64,000 nucleotides of DNA from Lachnospiraceae bacterium UBA1683 (GTDB lineage Bacteria > Bacillota > Clostridia > Lachnospirales > Lachnospiraceae): contig DCKD01000023.1 of the NCBI GenBank assembly GCA_002320245.1, positions 17,182-81,181 of the forward strand, read 5' to 3'. Below, in pieces: positions 31,441-40,990 of this stretch. Within the stretch, counting starts at the first letter, position 1; each line of letters starts with the position of its first letter. The notes under the pieces are model-generated. The model was not told the DNA's origin. It worked only from the letters and a program-made list of their open reading frames with translations, and did no database searches. Made by a program: the position numbers and the translations under genes.

Positions 31441-33951
31441 CTAATGAATCCTTCCAAACGCCATGAAATGCTCCTGCCAGTAGGAGGACGCAATGCTGGT
31501 GTACTGGATCGGGCTGCCGCAGTGGATCATCATATTGTTGCCTACATAAATCCCCACATGGCTCGCCCCTGATGTATTGTAAGTTCCCTGAAAGAAAATC
31601 AGGTCTCCCGGTTTTGCCTCTGATGGGGATACATAAGCGCAGCATGACCGCAATCCATCCGCAGTCTGCCGTCCCACGTTCCAGCCATTTCCGCAATTAT
31701 TGATTACCCAACTGACAAAACCGGAACAGTCAAAACTGGTAGAAGGGGATGCTCCGCCCCATACATAGGGATAACCAAGATATTTTTCCGCTTCCCGGAT
31801 CATGTTCGCAAACTTCTGATCTGACAGCGCCTCTGCAGGAATGTCATACCCGAACCCTCCGGCTCCGCCGCCCGGCAGCGTATTGGTATCAAACAGATAG
31901 TTCCGGTTTCCAAACGTGGTATTGTAGTAGTCATAACGTTTTTCTTCATTTTCATCCATGCGGCTCCTAAGCACAGTGTCAAGGTTATGGTTCGTGAGCG
32001 TCACATCCAGGCGGTTCACTTCCCTCGTGCTGGTCACTTCCACTTCCTGGCTGCCGTTATCATCCGCAATATACGCCTCCCATGTCTGATGCCCGTGTGC
32101 AGACGCAGACGCATGATCGCCGTAATAAACGTCAAACTGTACGCCATATTGCGCAAAACCTCCCGTATCCTCTACCACATACTCCACGCCGTTCATCACA
32201 ACCTTTGTCCCCATCGGCACAAACGGATTGTTTGCGTCTACCGCAATGGTATGGTTTGCTGTGGGATATACGCCGCTCGCTGTCGGGCCTCCTGCCCATA
32301 CGCCGCAGCAGATTGCGCAGCTGCAATATCCGCTGGTTACAACCTGCCCCAGAGATTCGCCGACACGCACTATTTTTGTTTCTGTAACTGTCTCCCTTGT
32401 ACTTTCCGTAGAAATGCCGTATTGCTGCCGGAAGATTTCTTCCACCTCATCTTTTACCTGCCCATAAGTAAACTCCCCGTATTTCGCCGTAAAATAAGAA
32501 ATCAGATGGTACGGATTGTGTGAAATCTCGTCCACCTGATAACGGTATTCGTCATATCCCGGATGCCGGGATTCTATACTGTTAATCTGGCTGTTTAAGG
32601 CATCTTCTAACGCCGCATACGCATTTTCTACCGCATAAATATCCTCATCCGTACTGGCATAGGTTGTCCCCGCAATGCTGGAGGTGGCTCCCTGAAGGGA
32701 TGCGCCGCAGCTTGACAGGCTTGTGGCAATCAGCATAAATAAGAGAACCATCGCCGCCAGCACACTGAAAATCCCTTTGTTCCTCCCGGCAACCGCCTGC
32801 GCCGCCCGTTTTACCTTCGCAAAGACGGTCTGCGTGATCCGCACCGTCTCCGCCGCCGTCTGCTCCCCTTTCTGCGCCGCCTGATACGCTTTTTTATATC
32901 TCTGCTTCTGCCAGAAACGCCGGATAGCGCTCTTTTTTGCCTGCTCCATTTCTGCTGCCTGCCGTCCGGTACTTTTTGCGGCTTCCTGTGCCGCTTCAAA
33001 CTGCAGCCGCCCTTTTGTCACAGCATCCGCAGGACTTTCCTGCCATCTGGAACTTCTTTTCCTGGCTCCCCGGTTCGTTCTGTTCATGGCATGGCGCAGA
33101 GCATTTTCTGCCATCAGTTCTGCCCTGTGGGAGCTTTCAACCGCAGCGTTATCTCCTTCCGCTTCATGCCCTTTTCCGTGAAGATAAACAGCGGCGGAAC
33201 CTGCCGCTGCTGAAACTGCTTTTTTCGTAATACCCACGCCTGCGCCACGCACCATGCCGGTATCTTCATCACCAAACGCTAAACGGGAAACTTTCTTCCG
33301 CTGTTCCTTATGTAACTGCTCCCGCTTTGTTTTTTCCCTGATTTCTTCCCGATGCCCTTCCATAGACTGCTCCGCTGCCTGATGGTTCCTCTGGAAACGG
33401 GAATTTTCTTTTTCAGTCTCCCCTTCACGCTTCTGCGCTGCAGCCTGTTTTTCCCTTTGTTTCCGGGAATATGCCTGCACCTGCTTTTTCTTTCTGTCAT
33501 GGCTGATTTCTGTTGCCGCTTTCACATAGGAGCTGCTGGACGGATGCCCCCGTATGCTTTCCATTCGTGAGGAATGTTCGGACACCCCTCTGGCCGAATC
33601 CACCCTTTCCACATCTTCGGAAACCTTTTGATCTGTTTCCAAATCAGCGGTTCGCTGCGGTGGCTTTTTTCGCTTACCGTTTTCCTCTGTTTCTCCACTG
33701 GAATCTATTCTGTCAGCGGACGAATCATACCGCCTACGGCGTTTTTCAACTCCCTGTTTTCCATCTTTCCCCTGATTACGGATATTCTGAAAATTAAAAG
33801 AATCCTCCGCCCGTGCAGGAAGTGTAATATCTTCCTTTTCTTTCCGGCAGATACTGGTCGTTTCACGGCTACGGAGATTTTCTTCCGTCAGCCCTTCACG
33901 GCTCATTTTCTTTACGGTTTTATCCCTTGCCTTATATTCATGCTCCTGCAT
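31441..33951 (-). CDS. Conjugation cell-wall hydrolase (3D and NlpC/P60 domains)
   Basis: An 836-residue membrane-anchored hydrolase that opens the peptidoglycan for the transfer channel. A long charged cytoplasmic part (1-390) precedes one transmembrane helix (SVLAAMVLLFMLIATSLSSC, about 395-415). A 3D/RlpA-like domain follows (SGYCSCAICCGVWAG ... VVEDTGG, about 560-650). The NlpC/P60 domain (about 715-836) shows catalytic Cys in FDCSGFVSW, His in SHVGIYVG and IHCG. ATG 33951 has GGAGGGG 11 bases before it. The double-domain layout equals CD1108-type ICE proteins. Confidence 0.92.
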   Translation of the reverse strand: MQEHEYKARDKTVKKMSREGLTEENLRSRETTSICRKEKEDITLPARAEDSFNFQNIRNQGKDGKQGVEKRRRRYDSSADRIDSSGETEENGKRKKPPQRTADLETDQKVSEDVERVDSARGVSEHSSRMESIRGHPSSSSYVKAATEISHDRKKKQVQAYSRKQREKQAAAQKREGETEKENSRFQRNHQAAEQSMEGHREEIREKTKREQLHKEQRKKVSRLAFGDEDTGMVRGAGVGITKKAVSAAAGSAAVYLHGKGHEAEGDNAAVESSHRAELMAENALRHAMNRTNRGARKRSSRWQESPADAVTKGRLQFEAAQEAAKSTGRQAAEMEQAKKSAIRRFWQKQRYKKAYQAAQKGEQTAAETVRITQTVFAKVKRAAQAVAGRNKGIFSVLAAMVLLFMLIATSLSSCGASLQGATSSIAGTTYASTDEDIYAVENAYAALEDALNSQINSIESRHPGYDEYRYQVDEISHNPYHLISYFTAKYGEFTYGQVKDEVEEIFRQQYGISTESTRETVTETKIVRVGESLGQVVTSGYCSCAICCGVWAGGPTASGVYPTANHTIAVDANNPFVPMGTKVVMNGVEYVVEDTGGFAQYGVQFDVYYGDHASASAHGHQTWEAYIADDNGSQEVEVTSTREVNRLDVTLTNHNLDTVLRSRMDENEEKRYDYYNTTFGNRNYLFDTNTLPGGGAGGFGYDIPAEALSDQKFANMIREAEKYLGYPYVWGGASPSTSFDCSGFVSWVINNCGNGWNVGRQTADGLRSCCAYVSPSEAKPGDLIFFQGTYNTSGASHVGIYVGNNMMIHCGSPIQYTSIASSYWQEHFMAFGRIH

Positions 33952-33978
33952 AGTCAACAACCCCTCCGTCTCTTTGCA

Positions 33979-34263
33979 TTACACCACAGGCTGCGCATAA
34001 GTCTCCCATTTTGCCAGCGTCTGGTCTGCCAGTTTTCTCACGGATTCCGGAAAACCATCAAATCCTTCCGGCAGGATGCCGCCCCTTAATTCAGCAATCT
34101 GCAGAAGATCACTCTGCAGATCAACCAATGCTGACAGATACAGCATATCGTCCATTAAGCAGCCAAAAACTTCCTCTCCATCGCCATCTTTCTCCATATC
34201 CAACATTTCTTTTATCTCTTTGGGTAAATCTTTTTCTCCGATATTCAACACATAAATCTCCAT
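33979..34263 (-). CDS. Hypothetical protein
   Basis: A 94-residue acidic protein (MEIYVLNIGEKDLPKEIKEML...) between the sortase and the hydrolase genes. Predicted mostly helical, with a repeated Leu pattern in MLYLSALVDLQSDLLQIAEL. ATG 34263 follows AAGGATGG by about 8 bases. ATG 34275 is possible. No family or catalytic motif is recognised. Its place suggests a part in the transfer apparatus. Confidence 0.6.
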   Translation of the reverse strand: MEIYVLNIGEKDLPKEIKEMLDMEKDGDGEEVFGCLMDDMLYLSALVDLQSDLLQIAELRGGILPEGFDGFPESVRKLADQTLAKWETYAQPVV

Positions 34264-34283
34264 AATAAATTCCATCCTTTCCA

Positions 34284-35060
34284 CTAATTTGTTTTAACCT
34301 GTTTTGCAACAACAACCATCCGTCCATTTTTCTGCGAATACTCACAGGTGGATAACGTCAGCAGCTTCTCCCCATATGCCGCCGCAATGCCTGTATCATA
34401 AAAAGACCGTTCCTTTACGGCATCTATGAAGAAATCATATTCCCTTTCGCTCTCCGCTTTGGTAAAAGTGTAATAAGCAAAATCATTCCCTGTATAAACA
34501 GGAGTGCTAAATGCCGCCATGACCTGATAGGTTTCTTTCCCATGCAGAGTATTAAAGATAATCAGCGGATGCTCCTCGCAAAATGCCTGCTGTTTATATC
34601 CTTCCAGTGCCGCAAACATCTTGCCGCTGTTCATGTGGTGCCCATAGATAATGAGATTGTCGCTGGTTTCCGGATCGCATTTCTCTGATAGAAACAAACA
34701 GCCATTTGCAGAATACTCCTCATTAAAATCCCGATGCAGGTAATAATTTTCTTCCTCCGGATGGTACATGACCGGATAATCAATCATGGTTCCTTCGATA
34801 GTCAGCCACCCAATACAATCCAGATTTTTTTCATGCAGGGCAACAATCCCCTCATCCACCACAAATGGCGCAGGTTCCCCGGAAGGTAATTCTCCCTCCG
34901 GTTCCTGCGCCCTGTCACCATCTTCATAAATTTCTTCCAAATGCTTCTGTAGTGAATCGTCTTTCTTCTCCTGAAGGAACATCCCCATCAACGAGTAAAT
35001 ACTGATGGAAAGCAGTACAATAGAGCAGATCAGTAGTAATCCCGCAAGCCATTTCTTCAT
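34284..35060 (-). CDS. srtB: Class B sortase
   Basis: A 258-residue membrane-bound transpeptidase that joins surface proteins to peptidoglycan. An N-terminal membrane anchor (WLAGLLLICSIVLLSISIYSLMG) is followed by the sortase fold with His in IIYGHHMNSG (about 140), Cys in LLTLSTCEYSQ (about 236) and Arg in KNGRMVVVA (about 246). The extra N-terminal helices and the TLSTCEY context indicate class B. Its likely substrate is the Cna-B adhesin at 43934-49987, whose sorting signal is TPKTGD. Clostridial SrtB enzymes accept (S/P)PxTG-like motifs (family knowledge). Confidence 0.93.
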   Translation of the reverse strand: MKKWLAGLLLICSIVLLSISIYSLMGMFLQEKKDDSLQKHLEEIYEDGDRAQEPEGELPSGEPAPFVVDEGIVALHEKNLDCIGWLTIEGTMIDYPVMYHPEEENYYLHRDFNEEYSANGCLFLSEKCDPETSDNLIIYGHHMNSGKMFAALEGYKQQAFCEEHPLIIFNTLHGKETYQVMAAFSTPVYTGNDFAYYTFTKAESEREYDFFIDAVKERSFYDTGIAAAYGEKLLTLSTCEYSQKNGRMVVVAKQVKTN

Positions 35061-35078
35061 GTTGCTTTTCCTTTCCCT

Positions 35079-35864
35079 TCAAATTTGCTGCCGCAGACGC
35101 TTTTCGATTATCTGGAAATATCCGGGATCAATTTCTGCCCCAAGATAATTTCTTCCAGTAAGCAATGCTGCCAGCGCCGTACTTCCGGTTCCCATAAACC
35201 CGTCAAATATCAATTCCCCAGGCAAAGAAGAAATCTGTATAAGCCAGGACAGACATTCCACGTTTTTTATCGTAGGATGGTATATCTGGTTCTTCTTCTG
35301 CCACATGGAATTATAGGTAGATTTGGGATATTCTTCTCCAAACCAACAGGCGTTAAACCTCGTTTTATATTTTTTACTGGGTTCACGCCCTCTATGGAAT
35401 TGAGTGCCCTCCTTTTTCTTATTTTCAAGAAGCGTAGTACGGTTAAAAATCCGCCGCCCTTTCTGGCAAAAAATGATCCACTCTGCATTGTTCGCAAAAC
35501 TGCCTTTTAAATCTCCAATGCCGCCGATAGTCCCCTTCTCAATAACCATGCAGTTTTTCACAGAGAATCCTGCCTGCTTCAAGCATTCATAATGGTTTGG
35601 ATAACAATCGTAACGGGTAAAGAAATACGCATGGGAATTTGCCCTTAAAATACGGTAGCTCTCCCTTGCAAACCGTTCATACGGGATTCCGCCATCGCCC
35701 TCCAGCACCAGATGTCTCTGGTTGGTAAACTGATTTTGGTATGAAATCCCATAGGGCGGATCTGTAAGAATCATAGATACTGTTTCATCCGGCATCTGCT
35801 TCATCAGTTCAAGGCAATCCATCTGGTAAACCTGATTGATTAATCTTTCCGCTTCCATACTCAT
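35079..35864 (-). CDS. Site-specific DNA methyltransferase (beta class)
   Basis: A 261-residue amino-methyltransferase. The catalytic motif DPPYGISYQNQ (about 35) precedes the SAM-binding motif FDGFMGTGSTALAAL (about 220), the beta-class order shared by N4-cytosine and N6-adenine enzymes. The start overlaps the end of virB4 by 4 bases, so it belongs to the transfer operon. No restriction nuclease lies nearby. It probably protects ICE DNA from restriction in new hosts (inference). Confidence 0.92.
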   Translation of the reverse strand: MSMEAERLINQVYQMDCLELMKQMPDETVSMILTDPPYGISYQNQFTNQRHLVLEGDGGIPYERFARESYRILRANSHAYFFTRYDCYPNHYECLKQAGFSVKNCMVIEKGTIGGIGDLKGSFANNAEWIIFCQKGRRIFNRTTLLENKKKEGTQFHRGREPSKKYKTRFNACWFGEEYPKSTYNSMWQKKNQIYHPTIKNVECLSWLIQISSLPGELIFDGFMGTGSTALAALLTGRNYLGAEIDPGYFQIIEKRLRQQI

Positions 35865-38704
35865 TTTCCCTGCCCGTTTTCCAAATCCGATAATTTGGTT
35901 GTCATCAGGCTATAGAGCCGCAGCGATTTATCAAACTTGTCTTTGAATGGGATGATTGTGCTTCCATAGAAAATAAGTCCCTCTCCTTCTCCGCTGTTCG
36001 TCACATAGGACAACTGATGCGGGGAAATATTAAGCTGTTTCGCCAGTATCTGCCGATCACCTGCAGCCTGATTCAGCATGTAAATAAAGTCCGAGTTTTC
36101 AAAAATGTTTTCAATCTCCCGGCTTGCCAGCAAATCCTTGATATTCTGCGTGATTCCTGTCGGAATACCACCCCATTTCCTGAACCGTTTCCAGATTTCC
36201 ACCGAGTACGCTGCTGTCTGCTCCTCCTTTAAAAGCAAATGGAACTCGTCTATGTAATACCTGGTGGATTTATGGGCGGCACGGTTAATGGTTACACGGT
36301 TCCAGACCTGATCCTGCACAATCAGCATCCCAAGTTTTTTAAGCTGTTTCCCCAAATCCTTGATGTCAAAACAAACGATCCGGTTATTCAGTTCTACATT
36401 CGTCCGGTGGTTGAACACGTTCAGGGAGCCATTTACATAGATTTCCAACGCCGTAGCAATACGCTGCGCCTGTACCTCCTTCTGCTCGCGCAGGCGGGCA
36501 TACAAATCTCCAAGCACAGGCATATTTTCCGGCACCGGATTCTCAAAATATTTCTGGTACACAAGCGGCAGGCAGCGGTCAATCACGGATTTTTCCTCCG
36601 CTTCTATCCCATTTCTGGAACCCATGATAAGCTCACACAGGGATAAAATAAAATCGCTCTTAAAGCCAAGCGGGTTATCATCATCCGAATAATCCAGGTT
36701 GATGTCCATCGGATTAATGTAATCATGGCTTGTCGGGGAGATATGGATTACCTGCCCGCCAAGCGCATTGACAAGGGGATAATACTCTCCTTCCGGATCT
36801 CCGATACTCACATCGTCCTGCGTGGAGAAGAACACATTCGTAATCTCACGCTTTGCTGAAAAAGATTTACCGGAACCCGGCGTACCTAAAATCAAACCGT
36901 TCGGATTTTTCAGTTTCTTCCGGTCTACCATGATCATGTTGTTGCTAAGGGCGTTCAATCCGTAATAAAGGGATTCTCCCGCCATGAAAAGCTCCTGCGT
37001 GGTAAACGGCACAAAAATAGCCGTAGATGTGGTAGTCAGCGCCCGTTTGATGGGGATTAGGTTAATCCCCAACGGAATGCTGCTCATCAATCCCGGCTCC
37101 TGCATATAATCCAGACGGCGCAACGAACAGTTATATTTCTGTGCAATGCCCGACGTCTGGAAAACCGCATTGTCCAGCTCCTGTTTTGTCTTTGCCGTAT
37201 TCAAAAACAGCACGGTTACAAGGAACATCCTTTCATTCCTCGACTGCAGATCCTCTAAAAGCCGTTTCGCTTCGCCGCCGTAGGTATTTAAGTCTGACGG
37301 AATGATGTCCATATCATATCCGGAACGTACCGCTTTCTTCTGTTCCTCAATCTTCATACGGTTGATGTCCGTCACCTTACTCTTTACGAGCTTGATCGCC
37401 TTCATCTGGTCTAAGGACTGGATATGGAGGTTCACAATTAAATTTCTGTCCATATCCAGAAATTCCGCCAGCAACTTGTCTGTCAGCTCCGGAGCAAGTA
37501 TCTGTAAATAAGAAACCGCACCGAGGGTATTTCCCATCATAAAATCCTTGCCATTCTTGAACACAAAACTGGTGGGAGCAATAAAATCCTTCGTTCCCAT
37601 GCCGGTACGCAGCACCTGGTCATAGGAAAACTGGAACGGCACTTTTTCATCGGGATTGAATGTCTCGTACATAACCTGCAGACGTTCTTCGCCATTCAGA
37701 GGATAGGCGGACACCCCAAGAACCTTAAAATTATTCAAAATGTCCGCTTCGATACGCTCCAGCTTCGGTTTTGCTTCCCGGATGTTGTCGGCTTCAATCC
37801 CAAACGTGATATACTTTGTCCGCACCAGACCATTGTTGCCCTTCGCAAGCTGGTTTTTCAGCATCTGCGCATACTCCATACGCACATCATCAAAGGCGTC
37901 ATTCTGCGGCCTGATCTGGATCACCGATTCATACTCCTTCATGCTGCTGTGATGGTTTACAAAGGAAAGCTGAAAATGGATGGTACTGTCAAAGTAATTC
38001 AGGAAATCACACCAATTCTCAAAAATAGCGTTCTTATCCTCATTCTGAGCCAGTTGGTAGTTAATATCATAAAACCGGATGGTTTTGGAATAATATTTCT
38101 CCTGCACCCGGCAGATACCGTCCTTCGCCATTTCCCGGTATGGAATCGACTTCTGTGCGGAGAGCCTTTTTTCCTTTGCTTTCTTCTCCTCCGCCTTTGA
38201 CACAGGCTTTCTGTTTCCATTCCCCTTTACCGGAGATGTTTTTACCGTTCCACTCTTTATCGGAACATTTTTCGCAGAACCACGTTTATCAGAGGATTTT
38301 CTCTGCTTCGGTTTACGCTTAGATACTTTCCGCTCCTTGCGGGCAGCTCTTTTTTCCTCACGGGCAGCGATTTTCGCATTTTTCTTTGCCGCCTTTTTAT
38401 CTGCTTTTTCCTGCTCCTTCCGCAGTTTTTCAGCCATCTTTTCCGCTTTTTTAATCGCTTTTTTCTCCCGCCTGGTTAATTTACGGGATGTCCTTCTGCC
38501 CCGGCTGCGCTCAAGCGCTTCATAACCGGATACATAAGGTTCCTGTGAATACCGGGGCGGCTGTCCTTTTACCCTGTCAAGCAGGGCATCCGCATCATAG
38601 TCCTCAAATTCTTCCTCATCCGGCTCATCCAGATAATAATCGTCTGGCGGCTCACGATAAGCCCTGTGGTTCCCATTCCGCGCAAATTCATCGTTTCTTT
38701 CCAC
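35861..38704 (-). CDS. virB4: VirB4-like conjugation ATPase
   Basis: A 947-residue ATPase that powers the type IV secretion channel. A long charged Lys/Arg/Glu-rich N-terminal extension (1-180) precedes the VirB4 domain, with Walker A LGTPGSGKSFSAKRE (about 610) and Walker B YYIDEFHLLL (about 820). The GTG start at 38704 follows GGGGGA and overlaps the PrgI gene by 17 bases; an ATG 72 bases upstream would overlap it more. The next gene downstream overlaps by 4 bases. Confidence 0.94.
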   Translation of the reverse strand: MERNDEFARNGNHRAYREPPDDYYLDEPDEEEFEDYDADALLDRVKGQPPRYSQEPYVSGYEALERSRGRRTSRKLTRREKKAIKKAEKMAEKLRKEQEKADKKAAKKNAKIAAREEKRAARKERKVSKRKPKQRKSSDKRGSAKNVPIKSGTVKTSPVKGNGNRKPVSKAEEKKAKEKRLSAQKSIPYREMAKDGICRVQEKYYSKTIRFYDINYQLAQNEDKNAIFENWCDFLNYFDSTIHFQLSFVNHHSSMKEYESVIQIRPQNDAFDDVRMEYAQMLKNQLAKGNNGLVRTKYITFGIEADNIREAKPKLERIEADILNNFKVLGVSAYPLNGEERLQVMYETFNPDEKVPFQFSYDQVLRTGMGTKDFIAPTSFVFKNGKDFMMGNTLGAVSYLQILAPELTDKLLAEFLDMDRNLIVNLHIQSLDQMKAIKLVKSKVTDINRMKIEEQKKAVRSGYDMDIIPSDLNTYGGEAKRLLEDLQSRNERMFLVTVLFLNTAKTKQELDNAVFQTSGIAQKYNCSLRRLDYMQEPGLMSSIPLGINLIPIKRALTTTSTAIFVPFTTQELFMAGESLYYGLNALSNNMIMVDRKKLKNPNGLILGTPGSGKSFSAKREITNVFFSTQDDVSIGDPEGEYYPLVNALGGQVIHISPTSHDYINPMDINLDYSDDDNPLGFKSDFILSLCELIMGSRNGIEAEEKSVIDRCLPLVYQKYFENPVPENMPVLGDLYARLREQKEVQAQRIATALEIYVNGSLNVFNHRTNVELNNRIVCFDIKDLGKQLKKLGMLIVQDQVWNRVTINRAAHKSTRYYIDEFHLLLKEEQTAAYSVEIWKRFRKWGGIPTGITQNIKDLLASREIENIFENSDFIYMLNQAAGDRQILAKQLNISPHQLSYVTNSGEGEGLIFYGSTIIPFKDKFDKSLRLYSLMTTKLSDLENGQGK

Positions 38705-39062
38705 GGCGTTTTCCCCCTTTCTTCTCCTTTGAAGCAGATTTCTGTTCCTGCATTTCATACAGGTTTTCCACTTCATACCTGCGGACAGCAGGATTTAAAA
38801 TTTTCACGTTAATGATGTTCCAAAGTATCTTCTCCAACGGCAGCCCGTCCTTTTCATACATCGCAAACAGAAAAGCCGGGAGCATAAGCAGCACCATGCC
38901 CGTTGCCGCATTGCTTGTACCGATAGCCCCTCTTGTAAGAAAATAAAAAGGCAGCCCTATGGCTGCTGCAATCGTCAGGCAGATAATCTGCCGTTTTGTA
39001 AGGTTCAGTACAACCTTGTTCTTTACTTTTGTTAAATCCTTTGGCACCGATACGAATGCCAT
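38688..39062 (-). CDS. PrgI family membrane protein
   Basis: A 124-residue protein with two transmembrane helices (IICLTIAAAIGLPFYFLT and ATGMVLLMLPAFLFAMY) and a very basic tail (KEKKGGKRRGKKR). The layout and the block KVKNKVVLNLTKRQI match the PrgI family, a VirB3-like channel component that usually lies just before virB4, as here. GGAGGG stands 7 bases before the ATG. Confidence 0.9.
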   Translation of the reverse strand: MAFVSVPKDLTKVKNKVVLNLTKRQIICLTIAAAIGLPFYFLTRGAIGTSNAATGMVLLMLPAFLFAMYEKDGLPLEKILWNIINVKILNPAVRRYEVENLYEMQEQKSASKEKKGGKRRGKKR

Positions 39063-39074
39063 GATAAATCCCTC

Positions 39075-39641
39075 CTATTCCGTTACTTCCGGGGAAAGCG
39101 TGACGGAATTTTCCACTTCATTCCCCCACACATCCCATCCGGGCGTTTTCTGCCGCGCGAATAATTCGATCCTCGGCAAATCTCCCATCAGTCTCACAAT
39201 ACGTTCCCTTGCTTCATCCGGTTTTTTACTATGCTGTTCTACAGGGCTTATAATGACCTGATGTACCCCCGCACAGCGCCGCCTCGGTCTGCCTTTTGTA
39301 GCAAGGACACAAATCTCTGCATTGACTCTTGTCCAATAGCCCATTCCCCAAAACAGGCTCTGTGCTTTCTTATTCAGCTTTACCCATGTAAAAGCAACTG
39401 TTTTATATTGGAATCCCCACTTTTCAATCACTTCTAAAGCCTCCTTCAACGTAGGGAACGTGAGCCACATGAACAGCGCACAATCTTTTTCCGCAATCTC
39501 ACTGACCGGGAGCCTGCCTATTTCTTCTATGCTCATGGTAGGGTAATGGTTTTCTGCTGAACGCCCTTTCCCTTTGCCGGAATATACCCTATATTGCCAC
39601 GGTGGATCAGCATAAATAATATTGTATTTTTTCTGCTCCAT
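39075..39641 (-). CDS. MT-A70 family adenine methyltransferase
   Basis: A 188-residue N6-adenine methyltransferase of the MT-A70 class. The catalytic motif is YADPPWQYR (about 10), followed by NHYPTMSIEEI and ALFMWLTFPTLKEAL; the C-terminus has RIELFARQKTPGWDVWGNEV. ATG 39641 follows AGGAGGG by 3-5 bases; the frame runs 54 codons further upstream but that part overlaps the TrbL-like gene. It lies between VirB6-like and PrgI genes in the transfer operon and is an orphan methylase. Confidence 0.93.
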   Translation of the reverse strand: MEQKKYNIIYADPPWQYRVYSGKGKGRSAENHYPTMSIEEIGRLPVSEIAEKDCALFMWLTFPTLKEALEVIEKWGFQYKTVAFTWVKLNKKAQSLFWGMGYWTRVNAEICVLATKGRPRRRCAGVHQVIISPVEQHSKKPDEARERIVRLMGDLPRIELFARQKTPGWDVWGNEVENSVTLSPEVTE

Positions 39642-39649
39642 GTTCCCTC

Positions 39650-40522
39650 CTAATGTGCGTTGAAAATTGACTTGCTTAAATTTCCTGTTTTCATCAGGCT
39701 GAAACACAGAATCACAGTATATGCCGCCACTCCGAAAAGTGCCGAGTGCATATTGTCGGAAATCTCGATAGTGGACACCAGCACCGCATAAATGCCGACG
39801 CACACCATCATAAAAAATCCCTGAAATCCCAAGGCTAAAAGCCCACGGAAATAATTATTTCCCACCTGCCCCCATTCCCTGTTGGACATCGTGGCAAATG
39901 GGATTGGCGCAACCGAGGTATAGAGGTAAATTTCAATCATACGTCCATAGAGGATGACCGTAATCAGCACGGACATGATCTTCATACACAGGCTGACCAG
40001 AAGTGTCTCCAGTGCCAGTATTACAAGTTCCCCTATCTCCATAGACTCCATCGCAGTTTCCATAGAATCAATCATGGAATCCACGTTGATAGCGGTCTGT
40101 GAATGAATGACGCCGCCCGCCGCATTGACAACGTGCTGCCCCACATCAAAGACCGCCATCGCTATGGTAAAGGTATTGGTCACAAGATACACCGCCACCC
40201 ACATCTTGAAAAAATATTTGAAGAACATCCATGTGTCGATTTCGTGCATATTGTTCTTCTCGGTCAGCATGGTAATCAGCTCATAGCACAGAACAAATGT
40301 GATAATCATGCCTGCTATGGGCACGATCACTGAGTTTGACAGATTTTGTATCAGGCTGAATATGCTGCCGTTCCAGCCCTGCGGTGTCTGTCCAACCTGC
40401 GCAGCGATCTCCCCGGTCTTTTCATTGACATCGGTAAACATCGTTGTCAGGTTGGACGTAACCATCCCGGACAGAAGTTCCCTCATCCATTCCTCGATTG
40501 CTTCAAAAATGCCATCGAACAT
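39650..40522 (-). CDS. TrbL/VirB6-like channel protein
   Basis: A 290-residue polytopic membrane protein with about six transmembrane helices, for example VIVPIAGMIITFVLCYELI, MWVAVYLVTNTFTIAMAVF, LVILALETLLVSLCMKI and AYTVILCFSL. The N-terminus (MFDGIFEAIEEWMRELLSGM) and the place after Maff2 fit the TrbL/VirB6-like core protein of Gram-positive ICEs. ATG 40522 has AGGGGG 8 bases before it. Confidence 0.88.
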   Translation of the reverse strand: MFDGIFEAIEEWMRELLSGMVTSNLTTMFTDVNEKTGEIAAQVGQTPQGWNGSIFSLIQNLSNSVIVPIAGMIITFVLCYELITMLTEKNNMHEIDTWMFFKYFFKMWVAVYLVTNTFTIAMAVFDVGQHVVNAAGGVIHSQTAINVDSMIDSMETAMESMEIGELVILALETLLVSLCMKIMSVLITVILYGRMIEIYLYTSVAPIPFATMSNREWGQVGNNYFRGLLALGFQGFFMMVCVGIYAVLVSTIEISDNMHSALFGVAAYTVILCFSLMKTGNLSKSIFNAH

Positions 40523-40539
40523 GAACGAATCCCCCTATC

Positions 40540-40755
40540 TTATCCGAATAGACCTCCAAGCAGGGGAATAAGCTGTGTCCCGATCAGAACTACGCCACCG
40601 CCCGCCATAAGCTGCTTGATCCCCTGTGATTTTGCCCCTGGGTTATCATTTCCGTAACCTTCCAAAAGGTTAATTACGCCCCACACGGCAAGGCCAGCGC
40701 CGATTGCCACCACAAGCGTCTGCAAAATGTTAATTGCTGAAGTAAAAAATGCCAT
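40540..40755 (-). CDS. Maff2 family small membrane protein
   Basis: A 71-residue protein with two hydrophobic helices (ILQTLVVAIGAGLAVWGVINLL and LMAGGGVVLIGTQLIPLLGGLF), matching the Maff2 family found before the TrbL-like gene in these elements. Size and layout recall VirB2-type subunits, but that is inference. An upstream dyad (TACCGG-N6-CCGGTA at 40769-40786) may affect its expression. Confidence 0.88.
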   Translation of the reverse strand: MAFFTSAINILQTLVVAIGAGLAVWGVINLLEGYGNDNPGAKSQGIKQLMAGGGVVLIGTQLIPLLGGLFG

Positions 40756-40768
40756 AAATTATACCTGT

Positions 40769-40786
40769 TACCGGATTTTCCCGGTA
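40769..40786. promoter_or_regulatory. CCGGATTTTCC-type dyad upstream of Maff2 gene
   Basis: TACCGG and CCGGTA flank ATTTTC. The same core, CCGGATTTTCCGG, occurs twice upstream of the sigma-like genes at 52158-52193. A shared binding site or repeat is possible. Confidence 0.35.
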
Positions 40787-40917
40787 TCCTTTCTTTTTGA
40801 TTTTTATGTTTCTACCTGTTTCTTCCATATAAAGAGCGGCGCAGGCTCCGCCCTGATCGGCGGACGTCCATTCCGCCGCACACTTCCCATGCCATCACAG
40901 GCTTATCCTCCTTCCCA

Positions 40918-40944
40918 AACTTTGCGCCATCGTGTCGCAAAGCT
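40918..40944. repeat. Dispersed dyad, copy 1 (TTTGCG...CGCAAA)
   Basis: CTTTGCG-N9-CGCAAAG between virD4 and the Maff2 gene. Related copies lie at 50769-50807 and 52806-52836, all in gaps of the ICE. Confidence 0.65.
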
Positions 40945-40990
40945 GCACTGATAAATGGCAACAAAAAAGAGCATTTTCCTATCCATGCCC

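Noticed and set aside
39642..39803. 54-codon 5' extension of the MT-A70 gene
   Set aside because: It overlaps the TrbL-like gene, and AGGAGGG directly precedes the internal ATG at 39641.
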